64,000 bases of DNA from UBA4717 sp045577925 (lineage in GTDB: Bacteria; Bacillota; Clostridia; Oscillospirales; CAG-272): contig JAZNJH010000025.1 of assembly GCA_045577925.1 (NCBI GenBank), positions 40,845-104,844 on the forward strand, given 5' to 3'. The notes beneath the pieces are model-generated. The model was not told the origin of the DNA. It did no database searches and was given only the letters and a program-made list of their open reading frames with translations. Below are positions 40,512 through 48,925 of the stretch, in pieces (the stretch's first letter is position 1; each line of letters opens with the position of its first letter). The translations under genes were made by a program, and so were the position numbers.

Positions 40512-41936
40512 TTATTCTTTTCCGTCCCAGCAATACGTGCAAAGCTTGCACTTGTCTATGCCGATAGCTTCGATTATTCCTTCAAGCGACTGGAATTCGA
40601 GAGAATCAAAGTGAAGCGCTTCGGCGATTTTAGCACGAAGCTTCTTTCCTCTTTCAGTAGAAGCATCGGCATATTCTTCTATATGATTCAAGCCCTCGTC
40701 TCCTTCAAGCTCGATTATCGTGCGTCTTGCTATAAGCTCAAGCTCTGAGGTTGCACGTGAGAAGTTAAGATATTTACAACTGTACATTATCGGAGGACAT
40801 GCCGAGCGCATGTGCACCGATTTTGCCCCGTGCTCGTAAAGGAAGTCTACCGTTTCCTTGAGCTGTGTTCCGCGCACTATAGAGTCGTCAACAAAAAGAA
40901 GGTTTTTATCCTTGATAAGCTCCTTTACGGGAATCTGCTTCATTTTTGCTATTCTGTTTCGCTCAGCCTGAGTTGGCGGAGTGAAGCTCCTTGGCCACGT
41001 TGGCGTATACTTTATAAACGGACGCGCAAACGGTTTTCCGCTTTCATTGGCATACCCTATCGCATGCGGAGTTCCCGAGTCCGGCACACCGCAAGCATAG
41101 TCAATATCCTGCGCAAGCCCCTTTTGTTTATCGTTCTCGGCAAGTATCTTGCCGTTTTTATATCTCATAAGCTCGACGTTTACGCCCTCGTATATCGAGT
41201 TGGAATATCCGTAATACGTCCACAAGAACGAGCACACCTTCATATTTTCGCCGGGTGCGGCAAGCTCGGTCACCGTATCGGGTGTGAGTTCTACAATTTC
41301 GCCCGGTCCGAGCTCTTTTTCTATCTCATAGCCAAGCTTTTCAAAGGCAAACGACTCAAACGAAACACTGTGACCGTCATCATTCTTTCCGATTATAACA
41401 GGGAGTCTGCCAAGCTTGTCTCTTGCCGCTATAAGCGTTCCGTCGTTCTTCAGGATAAGTACGGACAAAGAACCGTCAATTACATCCTGCGCAAATTTTA
41501 TTCCCTCTTTAAAATCACTCTTGTGATTTATCAGCGATGCAACGAGCTCAACCGTGTTTACTCTGCCGCCCGTCATTACGCCGAAGTGTCCGCCGTTTGT
41601 TAGAAGATATTTTTCAATAAGCTCGTCAGCATTATTAACGCGTCCGACTATTGAAATGGCATACGTTCCGATATTCGAACGGATAAGCAACGGCTGCGGT
41701 TCCGAATCGCTTATACAGCCTATCGCCGAATTGCCCTTCATCTCAAGAAAGACCTTATCAAATTTCGTTCTAAACGGTGAATTTTCAATATTGTGTATAT
41801 CGCGCTGAAGCCCTATCTCCGTATCGTACGCCGCCATACCCGCACGTCTTGTGCCAAGGTGCGAGTGGTAGTCTGTTCCAAAGAACACGTCCGAGATCGC
41901 ATCGCGCTTGCTAGCTACGCCAAAAAAGCCTCCCAT
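40512..41936 (-). CDS. purF: Amidophosphoribosyltransferase-like protein with degenerate glutaminase
   Basis: A 474-aa PurF homologue. The C-terminal phosphoribosyltransferase half has the PRPP motif NLLFVDDSIVRGTQ and SACPPIMY. The N-terminal Ntn glutaminase half begins MGGFFGVASK where active enzymes begin (after processing) with Cys in CGVFGI; the Cys is replaced by Gly2, and the HVRYAT-type Arg motif is replaced by IGCISDSEPQ. Glutamine hydrolysis is therefore unlikely; it may use ammonia or a partner glutaminase, or be regulatory. C-terminal Cys (CKLCTYC) might bind metal. GGAGG stands before the ATG. Second gene of the operon. Confidence 0.88.
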   Translation of the reverse strand: MGGFFGVASKRDAISDVFFGTDYHSHLGTRRAGMAAYDTEIGLQRDIHNIENSPFRTKFDKVFLEMKGNSAIGCISDSEPQPLLIRSNIGTYAISIVGRVNNADELIEKYLLTNGGHFGVMTGGRVNTVELVASLINHKSDFKEGIKFAQDVIDGSLSVLILKNDGTLIAARDKLGRLPVIIGKNDDGHSVSFESFAFEKLGYEIEKELGPGEIVELTPDTVTELAAPGENMKVCSFLWTYYGYSNSIYEGVNVELMRYKNGKILAENDKQKGLAQDIDYACGVPDSGTPHAIGYANESGKPFARPFIKYTPTWPRSFTPPTQAERNRIAKMKQIPVKELIKDKNLLFVDDSIVRGTQLKETVDFLYEHGAKSVHMRSACPPIMYSCKYLNFSRATSELELIARRTIIELEGDEGLNHIEEYADASTERGKKLRAKIAEALHFDSLEFQSLEGIIEAIGIDKCKLCTYCWDGKE

Positions 41937-41954
41937 AAGTCCTCCGCTTCTTTA

Positions 41955-42449
41955 TTAACCGTTGAATCTTGCGCTGATCGCAGCATCCTTTTCTCTTACC
42001 TTGTCTGCAGCTGCCTTGCGTGCCGCATCAAGCTTATCTGCAAGCGAAGCATCTGCCGTTGCAAGTATCTGTATTGCCAACAGTGCCGCGTTAACAGCGC
42101 CGTCGATAGCAACGGTTGCAACAGGTATGCCGGAAGGCATCTGTACTGTGGCAAGGAGCGCGTCAACGCCGTCAAGGTTTGTTGCTCTTACAGGAAGACC
42201 TATAACGGGCAGCGTTGTATTTGCCGCCATAGCTCCTGCTAAATGCGCAGCCTTACCTGCCGCTGCTATAATTACTCCTATGTTATTCTCTTTTGCGCCG
42301 CGTGCAAACTCTGCCGCTTCAACAGGAGTTCTGTGTGCGCTGAGTACACGCACTTCGAAACCAACTCCGTATTCTTTAAGTGTATCAATAGCCTTTTCCA
42401 CGATATTAAGATCGCTGTCGCTACCCATAACAATTCCGACTTTTTTCAT
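41955..42449 (-). CDS. purE: N5-carboxyaminoimidazole ribonucleotide mutase
   Basis: A 164-aa class I PurE with MGSDSDLNIVEKA, VLSAHRTPVEAAEFA, IAAAGKAAHLAG and the LPVIGLPV region. It interconverts N5-CAIR and CAIR. A purK is not in the window. The start is ATG 42449 after GGAGGG; a longer frame would run into the riboswitch. First gene of the purine operon, directly under riboswitch control. Confidence 0.96.
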   Translation of the reverse strand: MKKVGIVMGSDSDLNIVEKAIDTLKEYGVGFEVRVLSAHRTPVEAAEFARGAKENNIGVIIAAAGKAAHLAGAMAANTTLPVIGLPVRATNLDGVDALLATVQMPSGIPVATVAIDGAVNAALLAIQILATADASLADKLDAARKAAADKVREKDAAISARFNG

Positions 42450-42482
42450 AATTCCCTCCGTTTTGCCGTGACGGCACAAAAT

Positions 42483-42525
42483 AAAAAAGGACACACCTAC
42501 CCCATAAAACGGAATACGGCTGCCC
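42483..42525 (-). terminator. Riboswitch-controlled terminator
   Basis: Minus strand: GGGCAGCC (42518-42525) can pair with GGTGTGTCC (42489-42497), one bulge and two wobbles, followed by T6. The left arm overlaps the conserved CTGGGCA strand of the ZTP aptamer, so ligand binding should prevent termination. Confidence 0.65.
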
Positions 42526-42592
42526 AGACGGTCGGCTTATATACTTCCCGACTCCATTGCGTAAACTCGCTCATCCGTCAGTCATCGAGAAA
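42518..42592 (-). promoter_or_regulatory. ZTP (pfl) riboswitch
   Basis: The minus-strand leader of purE carries the ZTP aptamer hallmarks: the 5' part GATGACTGACGG, a GCG/CGC hairpin, an AGTCG return strand, a GTCGG/CCGAC hairpin and the conserved 3' element CCGTCTGGGCA. The pseudoknot GACGG with CCGTC is complementary and differs from the usual GGCG/CGCC by compensating bases. ZTP/ZMP accumulates when 10-formyl-THF is short, and binding turns genes on (family knowledge), fitting a purine/formate operon. Confidence 0.88.
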
Positions 42593-42600
42593 CCACTATT

Positions 42601-42630
42601 ATTTTACACCATTTTATACCTTTTTGTCAA
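42601..42630 (-). promoter_or_regulatory. Promoter of the purine operon
   Basis: Minus strand: TTGACA (42625-42630)-18-TAAAAT (42601-42606). Transcription would start near 42594, at the 5' edge of the riboswitch. The 328-base gap between purE and the plus-strand phosphodiesterase is filled by this leader and two promoters. Confidence 0.75.
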
Positions 42631-42711
42631 TAGCTGTCGGCATACATTTTAAACGAATTATTTATAATAGTTATAAAATAATAGTTTATATTGACACATG
42701 CGGACAACGCA

Positions 42712-42740
42712 TTGACAAAATGACCGATTCGTACTATAAT
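42712..42740 (+). promoter_or_regulatory. Consensus promoter of the phosphodiesterase gene
   Basis: TTGACA (42712-42717)-17-TATAAT (42735-42740), exact consensus. Confidence 0.85.
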
Positions 42741-42777
42741 GTACACGATAGAAATACCTTACGGGAGAACACAGATT

Positions 42778-43314
42778 ATGAAGATAATGATAGCATCAGA
42801 CATACACGGCTCTGCAAAATATGCAGGCATGCTCATCGAGAGATTTAACGAATCAGGCTCTGACAAGCTCTTGCTTCTTGGCGACATACTATATCACGGA
42901 CCAAGAAACGATCTGCCCGAAGAATATGCTCCCAAAAAGGTTATAGAACTTTTAAACCCGCTGAAGGATAAGATCCTCGCAGTACGCGGAAACTGTGACA
43001 CTGAAGTTGACCAGATGGTGCTCGATTTTCCGATACTTGCAGACTATGCGATAGTCACGTCAGGCTCGCGCACGATATATGCAACGCACGGGCACAAATA
43101 TAACCCCGATTGTCCTCCGCCGCTCTCTCAAGGCGATGTTCTTCTATGCGGTCACACTCATGTGACTAAAGCAACTGAGTACGAGAGTTTTACATACATC
43201 AATCCCGGCTCCGTATCGATACCGAAAGAGGATACAAAGAGGGGGTATATCATACTAGAAAACGGCGTTTTCACCTTCTATGACATTGAGGGAGATTATT
43301 TGATGAAATACTAA
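42778..43314 (+). CDS. YfcE-type metallophosphodiesterase
   Basis: A 178-aa calcineurin-like phosphoesterase with metal-site motifs SDIHGS, LGDILYHGPRND, VRGNCD, THGH and CGHTHV, then INPGSVSIPK. Matches the YfcE/MJ0936 family, which hydrolyses phosphodiesters in vitro; the cell substrate is unknown. The start is ATG 42778 with GGGAG 10 bases upstream; an earlier in-frame ATG lies on the -10 box. Monocistronic. Confidence 0.9.
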   Translation: MKIMIASDIHGSAKYAGMLIERFNESGSDKLLLLGDILYHGPRNDLPEEYAPKKVIELLNPLKDKILAVRGNCDTEVDQMVLDFPILADYAIVTSGSRTIYATHGHKYNPDCPPPLSQGDVLLCGHTHVTKATEYESFTYINPGSVSIPKEDTKRGYIILENGVFTFYDIEGDYLMKY

Positions 43315-43319
43315 GCAGA

Positions 43320-43343
43320 AAAGGCACCCCAACGGGTGCCTTT
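43320..43343. terminator. Bidirectional terminator
   Basis: AAAGGCACCC pairs with GGGTGCCTTT around CAAC, between converging genes. Confidence 0.88.
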
Positions 43344-43345
43344 GT

Positions 43346-45568
43346 TTATTTCTTCACCATGTCACGCTGAGCCATAACGAGAGAATAGTATATACCCTCT
43401 TTTTGCATAAGCTCATCGTGTGTACCCATCTCTGCAATGGTCCCACGGTCTATCACTATGAGTCTTGTTGCGTTTCGAAGGGTCGAAAGCCTGTGCGCTA
43501 TTGCAAAAGTCGTGCGGTTTTTAACGAGATTTGCAAGTGCATCCTGCACTCTGCGCTCGGTTTCGGTATCAAGCGATGCCGTTGCCTCGTCAAGTATCAG
43601 TATCTTAGGATCTCGCAAAAGCGCTCTCGCTATTGCCACTCTCTGCCTCTCACCGCCCGAGAGGGTATATCCCCTCTCACCAACCTTGGTATTGTACGCT
43701 TCCGGAAGCTTCATTATAAATGAATGAGCCCCTGCCGCCTTTGATGCAGCTATTACTTCTTTGTAGCTCGCATCGGGCTTTGCGTATGCAATATTCTCAT
43801 ATACCGATCCCGTGAACAGAAACGTCTCCTGAAGCACTGCGCCTATCTGACTTTTGTATGAGTGCTGAGTCATTTCTCTTATGTCAACACCGTCAACCTT
43901 GATACAGCCGGAGCTTGGATCATACATTCTCATAATAAGATTTATAAGTGTAGATTTACCCGCTCCCGAACGTCCGACAATTCCTATCATTTCGCCGGGT
44001 TTTACAGTCAGGTTTATACCCCGCAGCACCTCTTTGGTATCATCATACCCGAAGCAGAGATTTGATATCTCCACCTCGCCTTTTATATTGTTGAGTTTTG
44101 CATCGGGCGTGTCCTTCATATCCTCATCTTCATCAAGAAGCTCAAAAAGCTTGCCGATGTGACCGAGGAAGCTTACTATAAGCTTAGGCAAAAACGCAAA
44201 ATGAACAAGCGGAGAATATATTATTGAAATGTACGAGGAAAACATCGCCATCTCTCCAAGAGTCATCGCACCCTGAAGGATTTTGTTACCCGCAAAATAA
44301 AGTATGAAAAATTCACCAAGTCCCGCAATAAAGTTCAGAGGATGAATCACAAGAGGCCATATGGTCTCGTTTTTTATCATAACGTCCCTGTATTGTTTTG
44401 CAGCCTTATCGTATCTTTCAAACTCACTTTTTTCCGTTCCGTAAGACTTGACTACACGTATACCCGAATATATGTCGTGAAGTATGCTGCTGCATTGCGC
44501 CCCCTTCTCTCTCTGTTTTATCCAGATAGCTCCCGTAGGCTCTTTTATAGCATAGAAGAGGAATACGATAACCGGTATTGTTGCAAGCACAACAAGCGCA
44601 AGCTTTACATCATAAATGAAAAGGAAAACGCCGGCAGCCACAAGCTTGAGGGTATGCTCCATATAGTTGGGCAGATGCTCTGTAAGCGTCCACTGTATTT
44701 CAGTAACCTCGTTATTTATTCGTCTGAACAGATCACCCGAATCATACTTCCCGCTTTTTGAAATAGAGAGAGACTGTACCTTATCAAAAGTAAGCGTTGC
44801 AAGCTTTGTTTGAATTCCGAGTCCTGCACTGCTGCTGAAATAACGTCTTAGTACCGACAATAAATTCAGTATTATCTGTACGACTATCATTGAAAGTATA
44901 ACGAGAGCAAATCCCACATAAGACACACTTCCCGCTTCACTTTTTATATAGTCGTCAACAAGTATTTTGTTTACATAAGGAATCAGAAGTGATACAAGAG
45001 ATATGACTATAAGTGTAAGTGACGTTGCAATTATGTAAAAGCGGAATTCTTTCGATATATTGAGAGTGCGGAGAACAAGCTTCATTGAGCTTGAGCATTT
45101 CGGGCATCTCTCTTCACCTGCTTTGAGAATTCTGCCGCAGTTTTGGCACTTTCTCTCTTTTGTATGCTTTTTCTCTGTTTCTTCTTCGTTCTCATCAGTG
45201 TTATCGGAATTAAGCATCTCATTACATCTGCGTGCAGTTTTTGTATAAAGCTTTGAGTCACGCATATCAGAACGGCAAAGTATCGTGGTCTCACCGTCAC
45301 ATTTACACTCTAAAAATACACATCCGCTTTCATTTACAGCACGAATATCCGACACACGTTCGCTTTCTATAAAGCGTATATCACCATCTTCGCTTACTAC
45401 AAGTATTCCCTCTTTACAAAAGCCGATTATCCCCCCCTTTGGCAGAGAAAACGGGCATATTTCAAAAAAGTCATACTTTTCTGCTTCAGTGTAAATTGAA
45501 ACGAGCTTTTTGGCAAGGCTTTTTTTATCCTGCCTCTCTTCTCTTATCTTCTGGTACTTTTTTTTCAT
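43346..45568 (-). CDS. ABC exporter half-transporter with N-terminal zinc ribbon (second of pair)
   Basis: A 740-aa protein: an N-terminal domain of about 115 residues, a charged linker, a zinc ribbon (Cys141, 144, 155, 158 in CQNCG-CPKC), six transmembrane helices (about 175-460), then an ATPase with Walker A GRSGAGKST, LSGGERQR, ILILDEATASLD and AHRLSTL. All catalytic residues look intact. It is the third gene of an ABC/DUF1854/ABC module and probably pairs with the half-transporter at 46142. The N-terminal extension and ribbon are unusual for exporters. The cargo is unknown; relatives are annotated near cyanophycin genes, none of which occur here. Confidence 0.88.
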   Translation of the reverse strand: MKKKYQKIREERQDKKSLAKKLVSIYTEAEKYDFFEICPFSLPKGGIIGFCKEGILVVSEDGDIRFIESERVSDIRAVNESGCVFLECKCDGETTILCRSDMRDSKLYTKTARRCNEMLNSDNTDENEEETEKKHTKERKCQNCGRILKAGEERCPKCSSSMKLVLRTLNISKEFRFYIIATSLTLIVISLVSLLIPYVNKILVDDYIKSEAGSVSYVGFALVILSMIVVQIILNLLSVLRRYFSSSAGLGIQTKLATLTFDKVQSLSISKSGKYDSGDLFRRINNEVTEIQWTLTEHLPNYMEHTLKLVAAGVFLFIYDVKLALVVLATIPVIVFLFYAIKEPTGAIWIKQREKGAQCSSILHDIYSGIRVVKSYGTEKSEFERYDKAAKQYRDVMIKNETIWPLVIHPLNFIAGLGEFFILYFAGNKILQGAMTLGEMAMFSSYISIIYSPLVHFAFLPKLIVSFLGHIGKLFELLDEDEDMKDTPDAKLNNIKGEVEISNLCFGYDDTKEVLRGINLTVKPGEMIGIVGRSGAGKSTLINLIMRMYDPSSGCIKVDGVDIREMTQHSYKSQIGAVLQETFLFTGSVYENIAYAKPDASYKEVIAASKAAGAHSFIMKLPEAYNTKVGERGYTLSGGERQRVAIARALLRDPKILILDEATASLDTETERRVQDALANLVKNRTTFAIAHRLSTLRNATRLIVIDRGTIAEMGTHDELMQKEGIYYSLVMAQRDMVKK

Positions 45569-45582
45569 AAAAGTTTATCCTT

Positions 45583-46128
45583 TTATATGTACATTTCAAG
45601 CTTTTTGCGGCTTTTCTTATCAAGTGCCTCTACAGAATCAATGTAGTACCTGTTACCATCAACATCAATTATAACTATCCTGTCCTCACCTATCCGTATA
45701 ATGCTTCTGTAAACGTCACGAAGCGGGATATCTATTTCTCCACAGTCACATTGTACCGAGAAATACGCATATCCGAGTTTTTCCTTAACAGACTTTATTT
45801 TAAGAATGTGCGCCGAATAATATACCCTTTCAAGCTCTTCTCTTATAAGAGCAATTTCAGACTCAGGATATACTGCAATATCTTCTATAAGGCCTATTTC
45901 ATTTAGATCCTCGTCAAGCACGGAAATATAATTTTCGCTTGAAGTAAACGGAAAAGCTCGTCTGAGTTTGACTCTTTCATAGTGGCTCTTGCGGTCAATA
46001 TCAAGTGCGCTTTCCCTTAAAAGAGATGTGTCGCAGGTTATATCAAGTCCAAGGAAATCAGAGCATTTTACAAAATGAGTAAACTCAGGCGTCAGATAAA
46101 CCACCGTATTGTTAGTTTTTATATCCAT
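45583..46128 (-). CDS. DUF1854 family protein
   Basis: A 181-aa DUF1854 protein, seen by LLRESALDIDRKSHYERVKLRRAFPFT, then RDVYRSIIRI-EDRIVIIDVDGNRYYID. Acidic and basic alternation, no membrane segment, so cytosolic. The family always seems tied to ABC half-transporters with N-terminal extensions, as here, suggesting an accessory or cargo-handling subunit; the function is not known. ATG 46128 follows GGAG; an upstream extension of the frame overlaps the preceding ABC gene. It sits 13 bases after that gene and 14 before the next. Confidence 0.82.
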   Translation of the reverse strand: MDIKTNNTVVYLTPEFTHFVKCSDFLGLDITCDTSLLRESALDIDRKSHYERVKLRRAFPFTSSENYISVLDEDLNEIGLIEDIAVYPESEIALIREELERVYYSAHILKIKSVKEKLGYAYFSVQCDCGEIDIPLRDVYRSIIRIGEDRIVIIDVDGNRYYIDSVEALDKKSRKKLEMYI

Positions 46129-46141
46129 AACACTATCTCCT

Positions 46142-48490
46142 TTAAATACGTGCGCCTGCAGGTCTTCTGCGATGGCTCCCCTGTCCGTCCGGACTTTTTT
46201 CGTGATCACTTTCATCACCGGTGTCATTTATTATATTGCGCAGAGCCTCAAGCTGAAGTGTATAAAGCTTGTGATATATTCCCTCTTTCTCAAGAAGCTC
46301 GGTATGAGTACCCGCCTCATAAAGCTTGCCGTTTTCTATTACTATAAGGCTGTCAGCACTCTTAAGTGTCGACAGTCTGTGAGCTATCATAATAGTAGTA
46401 CAGCTACCCGAGAGCTTTTCAATCGCATTTTCTATTTTCTGCTCGGTTGCCGTATCCATAGCTGCGGTAGCTTCATCAAGTATAAGTATCTTAGGCTTTT
46501 TAAGCAGAGCACGGGCAATGGATATTCTCTGCCTTTCACCGCCAGAAAGGTCCTTGTGTCCGTGTCCTATACGTGTTTCATATGCATCGGGAAGCCGCAT
46601 GATAAAATCATGCGCACCCGCCTGTATTGCTGCTTCTACTACCTCTTCGTGCGTTGCATTTTTCATTGAATAAGCAATATTTTCTGCGATCGTGCCCGAA
46701 AAAAGATATGTCTCCTGTGAAACTATTGCAACACTGTCACGCAGCTGTTTAAAGGACATCTCACGTACGTTCACCCCGTCAATAAGTATTTCGCCGTCAG
46801 TCGTATCATACAAGCGTGTCAGCAGGTTCACTATCGTCGATTTTCCTGCACCCGTACGTCCCACTATGCCAAGAGTCTTTCCGGCTTCGATCTTGAACGA
46901 AATACAGTCTATTGTCTTTTTTGCCTTCGTATAGGAGAAAGATACGTTTTTAAACTCTATTTCTCCCTTTACATTTTCAATATGTACGGGATTTTTCGGT
47001 TCAACTACGTCAGGTATAGCATCTGATATTTCAAAAAGGCGGGATGCTGCATTAAAGCACTCGCTCATTCTGTTTACCGAATTTATTATATAGTTAAGCG
47101 GATTATACACAAGCCCCATATAAGAAACGAAGGTAAGAAGGTCACCGTAAGACATTTCTCCTCTGATTACACTCAGACCGCCAACAGCCCATACCGCAAC
47201 AGTACCAAGGTAAAGAACAAAGCTTATAGCCGGAAAGACAACAGCCGCATACATATCGCGATCACGCTTCGACTTCATTTTACCATAGCTTAAATTCTTG
47301 AATTCACAGCTTTCATCAGCTTCTTTTGCAAACACCTTTACAATTCTGAGCCCCGAAAGAACGTCTGTAAGCTTGCCGTTTAACGCCCTTGACTTTATAA
47401 AAAATACTCTCCAGAAGCGTCTGTTTCTTTTGAATGCCCTCGTTACCATAAGAACATACACCGGAACGATTATAACGGTTATCAGCGCAAGCAGGGGATT
47501 CATCATAAGCATTACAATGATTATGGCAAATATCTTTACAAAAGCCACAACAAGATGCGGCACCATTTCACTGAAAAAGCTGTAAAGGGTATTGGAATCA
47601 GACTCTATCTGAGTCATAAGTCCGCCCGTACGGCGTGAATTAAAAAATGAAAGTGAGAGTCTGTTTATCGCCTCAAATATCATATTCTTCAAATCGTAAA
47701 CGATATTTGCAGATATTCTGGCAGTTACTATGTCATTTAAAATTGTAACGGCGAAGCTAACAAGCCTCATCGCTATAAGAAGCGATATCACGAGTGTTAC
47801 CATACCGTAAAACTCGCCGCCCTCGGTTAGCACCTTATCAATGTAAAACGAGTTGCCGAGATAGGGCGTAATTACACCAACTGCACTTATAAGCCCCATA
47901 AGAGCAAGTATTGTAAGCATCTCTTTCATATACCTTTTGAAAAAAGGAATAAATCTTTTTACAACACCCGATTTATCCGCACAGTACGGGCATATCATGT
48001 TTGAGTCGGGAAAACGTCTGCCGCAGTCCGGGCAAAGCGCTTCCTTGTCCGACTCGTCAACACCGTCAAATTCCCCGCTTTGAATAAGCCTTAAGTACCC
48101 TGCAAAAAGAGAAAGCGGTTCTTTAAAGGTGTTGGATGTTTCACATATAAGCACACTTCTTTCGTCCATAAGGCGTATGCTCAGACGTACACCCGATATG
48201 AGCTCCTCAATATCAAAACTTTTAATATTACAGATCCTATAAGAAAAAAATCCCGTTTCTGTGAAAGTCTTCTCTGCGCCATTATCAAGCGCACTTACAC
48301 CCTCAAGTATTACCAGGGCATCTTCATCGGCAAAAAGATAAATATTGCCGGCACCGGGCATATTGCCCCTGCACGACAAGCCGATGAGCATTTCACTAAC
48401 GGGAACACCTTTATTATTTTCTATGTAACCAAGCACCTCGCCCGGTATGTTTACAAGCATATCCATATTATTACCAAAATCTTTCCACAC
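46142..48490 (-). CDS. ABC exporter half-transporter with N-terminal zinc ribbon (first of pair)
   Basis: A 782-aa half-transporter with the same plan as the gene at 43346: N-terminal domain (about 1-145), zinc ribbon (Cys153, 156, 167, 170 in CPDCG-CPYC), six transmembrane helices and an ATPase with GRTGAGKST, LSGGERQR and ILILDEATAAMD. The start is uncertain: GTG 48490 follows a GGGG-rich stretch, and ATG 48466 is an alternative without a clear ribosome site. The Arg/Gly/His-rich C-terminal tail after the ATPase is not conserved. Transcribed first in the module and divergent from pheST. Confidence 0.87.
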   Translation of the reverse strand: MWKDFGNNMDMLVNIPGEVLGYIENNKGVPVSEMLIGLSCRGNMPGAGNIYLFADEDALVILEGVSALDNGAEKTFTETGFFSYRICNIKSFDIEELISGVRLSIRLMDERSVLICETSNTFKEPLSLFAGYLRLIQSGEFDGVDESDKEALCPDCGRRFPDSNMICPYCADKSGVVKRFIPFFKRYMKEMLTILALMGLISAVGVITPYLGNSFYIDKVLTEGGEFYGMVTLVISLLIAMRLVSFAVTILNDIVTARISANIVYDLKNMIFEAINRLSLSFFNSRRTGGLMTQIESDSNTLYSFFSEMVPHLVVAFVKIFAIIIVMLMMNPLLALITVIIVPVYVLMVTRAFKRNRRFWRVFFIKSRALNGKLTDVLSGLRIVKVFAKEADESCEFKNLSYGKMKSKRDRDMYAAVVFPAISFVLYLGTVAVWAVGGLSVIRGEMSYGDLLTFVSYMGLVYNPLNYIINSVNRMSECFNAASRLFEISDAIPDVVEPKNPVHIENVKGEIEFKNVSFSYTKAKKTIDCISFKIEAGKTLGIVGRTGAGKSTIVNLLTRLYDTTDGEILIDGVNVREMSFKQLRDSVAIVSQETYLFSGTIAENIAYSMKNATHEEVVEAAIQAGAHDFIMRLPDAYETRIGHGHKDLSGGERQRISIARALLKKPKILILDEATAAMDTATEQKIENAIEKLSGSCTTIMIAHRLSTLKSADSLIVIENGKLYEAGTHTELLEKEGIYHKLYTLQLEALRNIINDTGDESDHEKSPDGQGSHRRRPAGARI

Positions 48491-48587
48491 GGCAGACCGC
48501 CCCTGTTTGTAAACTACACTTCCTATAATATATTAACATGAGTGAACGCTCACATTGTTAACAAAATGTGAACTTTCGCCTGTTTTG

Positions 48588-48616
48588 TTGAAAGATTGAA
48601 AAAAATGTGTTAGAAT
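48588..48616 (+). promoter_or_regulatory. Promoter of the pheST T-box transcript
   Basis: TTGAAA (48588-48593)-17-TAGAAT (48611-48616). An imperfect 20-base palindrome with a TGTTAACA core (48551-48570) lies just upstream, within the divergent gap. Confidence 0.7.
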
Positions 48617-48622
48617 GTCTAC

Positions 48623-48880
48623 GTATGTTTATTAAATGCACTGACGGAGACGGCAATCACGCAATCAGTACATATCAGAGATGAGAATCACAGGCTGAAA
48701 GTTCTCATGTACCGTGTGAGCGCATTTCACTCCCGAGCATGCAGAGTCAACGCTTTTCGCCAAGCTCTGTACGGCTTGTCACCGTTATATGACTAAAAGA
48801 GTCCGCTTTGGCGGAAATTAAGGTGGTACCGCGGAGGTCGTTTGGCCGTCGTCCTTTTTGGGACGGCGGATTTTTTATTT
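48623..48880 (+). promoter_or_regulatory. T-box leader (tRNA-Phe) of pheST
   Basis: The conserved T-box AAGGTGGTACCGCG begins at 48821. Stem I is formed around GTACAT/ATGTAC and GATGAGAA/TTCTCATG. The probable specifier is TTC (Phe) at 48726-48728, read as UUC followed by A. A terminator follows (CCGTCGTCC, 48846-48854, with GGACGGCGG, 48861-48869, then T6). Uncharged tRNA-Phe should stabilise the antiterminator and let pheST be transcribed. Confidence 0.93.
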
Positions 48881-48925
48881 TACCACATAAAAACTATACA
48901 CTCCAAGGAAAGGATATGGAGCAAT

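Noticed and set aside
41962..42471. Plus-strand Ala/Ser-rich frame opposite purE
   Set aside because: Antisense shadow of purE, low complexity, no ribosome site.
42739..42777. N-terminal extension of the phosphodiesterase
   Set aside because: The earlier ATG lies on the -10 box of a consensus promoter.
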